NCBI GenBank assembly: GCA_029216955.1
Contig: JANAVB010004177.1
Span: 1 to 64,000, forward strand
Length of the DNA stretch: 64,000 nt
Origin: Iris pallida
Taxonomy: Eukaryota; Streptophyta; Magnoliopsida; Asparagales; Iridaceae
Direction: 5' to 3'
Every line of letters begins with the position of its first letter. Position 1 is the stretch's first letter. Shown piece after piece: positions 61,651-64,000 of this stretch. A program made the translations under genes and the position numbers. Under the pieces are notes generated by a model. It was not told the DNA's origin. It was given only the letters and a program-made list of their open reading frames with translations, and searched no databases.

Positions 61651-63734
61651 CCCCTCCTAAAATCTAGGGTTGCCTCTTTCTTAGGAAGAGCCCTAATTTC
61701 AAGGAGGTTGGTTTTATTGCATTTTAATTTCTAGAGCTCCTTTCCTCTTCCTTTTTCTTTCTAATTGTTCCAATAGGTCCTAATATGACTGTTATTGCTG
61801 TTGTTAAGGTCTCATCTCAGTTTGAAGTTGTTTTGGATTGATTGGGTCATCAAGTGGAGAGCTTTGAATAGGGGGTTTTCCATTGGAAGTTCATCAAGAG
61901 GTAACTCACTCAAATCTCTATGGATTTTCAATTAGTCTTCATGTATAGGAAGCCCTAAGGGTCCCCCTAAGTTCTGGATAGGATTCGTGTCGAGTATCGG
62001 AGGTTTCGTGTCCGTTCTGGACACGTATCAGTGCCTGGGCAGAGTGTTCGACAAAATGCCTCAAAGGGCATGTCGATCGAGTTTGTCCAATATTTTTGAA
62101 TAGGAAATAGGGTTTTGATCTGGTTTATGGGTTCCTGTCCTTGTGTCTTAGTCTTCGTGTCGTCCTGTGTCGATTTTGTGGTGTGGACACGCGCGTGCGC
62201 ACGCTCGCGCGCGTGCTACAGGGATCCCCTGCTACTCGGGCCCTGTAGCGGACACGACACGCTTTAGTTTGACACGAAACTCGACACGAGTCATGGGCCA
62301 CTGACTGACACACCATGTGTCAAGTCCCACGTGTCCCCGTGTCGTGTCGAGGGATGTTTTGACCACGCACGGGTTTTAGCCTGTGGTGTGCACTGTGGGT
62401 TTCACCCACTGATACGGGTCTCGTTTTCGACCCTAACACTTCGTGGACACAGGCCAGTAGGCCCATGAGGTAGCCCTATAGGTGGGCTACCCATGTGTAT
62501 GATCACGAGATCCTCTCGTGTCTTGTGTCATGCACACGACACAAGTACACGTGTGCACGAGACAGTGCACTGACAGTGCACTGTGTGTGTCATTTTGATG
62601 TTCTTGATGTGGACACGCCGTGTCTGGCCTTGGGTGACACGAAATGAATGTGTGGGGTTGTGCACGAGGGTTGTTTTCAATTACCAAGCATTAGATTCAT
62701 GGTTAGTTGATTTTGCTATTTCGATTTCTCATTAAACCATATTCTGATACTGTTGTTTGATTTACCTGTCATTCCAGTTTCTAAAATGAGATTGTTTGAT
62801 GGTTTTAATCCCTATAATGATGTTAATTACTGAGTTTTTGATTCTAAAAATGTTCCCTATATGTCATCTTGCTATGGTTAAAGATTGGGGTTAAATTGAT
62901 GAGTTGTGGTCTGTTAATGGGTCAATGTATCATAATATAAGTTATGAACTGAAATTTACTGATTAGTGTTCTTCAAAAACTGGATTGTGATTCTAACTAA
63001 GTTCTCTGGAAATGGAAATCTGAGATTTGGTTGGGTGTGAATTCTGGAACACTTGGAGACTGTCTAAAGTAAGTTTAAAATGAAATGTGATGTTGCATTA
63101 TTATCCTAAATTCTGAACATAGGTTTAAACAGGACATTGGGTTAGGATACTCCAGTTTTAATGTTAACAAGGATATGTGTTGCACTGTCATACCATGCCA
63201 CTATTGCACTGGTTAATTCTTACATTGTCTTCCTTATATTGTCAACACTTCAATTTCAGTATTCCTATATTAAATCTGGGATTGTATGAACTGTTAGAGT
63301 TTAATCTGAAAACTAAGGTTGAGGAAGGATAATGAATTGCTTTCCTTTCTTTTCTTCCTAACTGAGATTTAGTGCCTATATTGTATTAGCTAGTGATGAG
63401 TTAATTACCTGAGAACTGGACTTGACAGTCCAGTTCTACTAATTTTCCCTTTTCCTGTTGTGCCATACACATAGCTTTCACTCTTACATGTATACACACC
63501 ACACATGCTTCCCTCTTCTTCACTGTTGTGTTCCTGCACTTATACTAGTCACTGATGTACACATCACACACTTCTTTCCTTCTTCACTGTTTTATAATTC
63601 CTGAAATTGTTACCTGCACATACACACACAATTCATGTTTCATACACACACTAGCACCCGCTCTCTCATTCTCTATATTTCTAGTCCTTACATGTGTAGA
63701 CATATACAATATGTATGTGTATAATTTGTATGAA

Positions 63735-63737
<3 letters not shown>

Positions 63738-63806
<69 letters not shown>

Positions 63807-63830
63807 TATATATTTATATATATATATATA

Positions 63831-63921
<91 letters not shown>
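63738..63921. repeat. (TA)n microsatellite in LTR E
   Basis: About 180 bp of TA with a few TTTATA and AAAATA interruptions. Confidence 0.95.
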
Positions 63922-64000
63922 TTCTATGATAGCTAATGGTGTAGGATTTATATCTAGCCTAGATGTATGTAAATATATTATGTGATAAGTTAGATCAATG

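Larger units (their letters stand above)
61227..64000 (+). repeat. LTR E of a gypsy element (plus orientation, runs out of window)
   Basis: Starts TGTCACTACCACA at 61227 with an AT-rich U3 like those of the other LTRs. A TATAAAA box is at 61644, then the GACACGA-rich region (61980-62660), AT-poor unique sequence (62700-63700) and a (TA)n tract (63738-63921). The order of these parts mirrors LTR D on the opposite strand, so D and E look like relatives arranged head-to-head. No polypurine tract precedes 61227, so this is more likely a 5' LTR. No gene seen. Confidence 0.55.

Overview
This window is plant nuclear DNA made almost entirely of transposable elements inserted into one another. The evidence is several long-LTR Ty3/gypsy retrotransposons (one with an integrase chromodomain), four CACTA (En/Spm) DNA transposons with TNP2/DUF4218/DUF4216 and Ptta-type genes, and spliceosomal GT-AG introns. 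I see no convincing free-standing host gene, rRNA gene, tRNA gene or CRISPR array. A seed plant with a large repeat-rich genome fits; the species cannot be told from the sequence.

Layout. 1-9296: minus-strand element A, with a 3' LTR cut by the window start, a 3.6 kb non-coding interior and a 3.5 kb 5' LTR (LARD-like). A sits inside minus-strand gypsy element B (9297-15591: non-coding interior, broken gag, PBS, LTR). 15592-40685: remains of an outer CACTA element O, whose minus-strand gene combines a Ptta/En/Spm transposase with a DUF8039-like and a Ulp1-like (C48 protease) region. An intron of that gene holds a second, complete CACTA element I (21128-39024, 3-bp target duplication ACA). I in turn holds a complete plus-strand chromovirus F (26522-37717, 5-bp target duplication TATAT, 3.0 kb LTRs).

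40686-53009: minus-strand Tat/Ogre-like gypsy element C, with pol fused by a truncation junction to O and its gag-protease half displaced by CACTA-2 (42262-49908, target duplication TGG). CACTA-3 begins at 53010 beside C and its transposase is cut at 56762 by minus-oriented LTR D. A plus-oriented LTR E of similar design starts head-to-head at 61227 and runs out of the window.

How the parts relate. Most coding frames are dead. F carries one uninterrupted reading frame register with six nonsense codons and no frameshift. CACTA-2 has four nonsense codons in one register. CACTA-3 has both stops and frameshifts. F, A and B share a primer-binding site that I read as complementary to the 3' end of tRNA-Ile rather than the usual initiator tRNA-Met. 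The sequence gives an order of insertion: O before I before F; B before A; C before CACTA-2; CACTA-3 before D.
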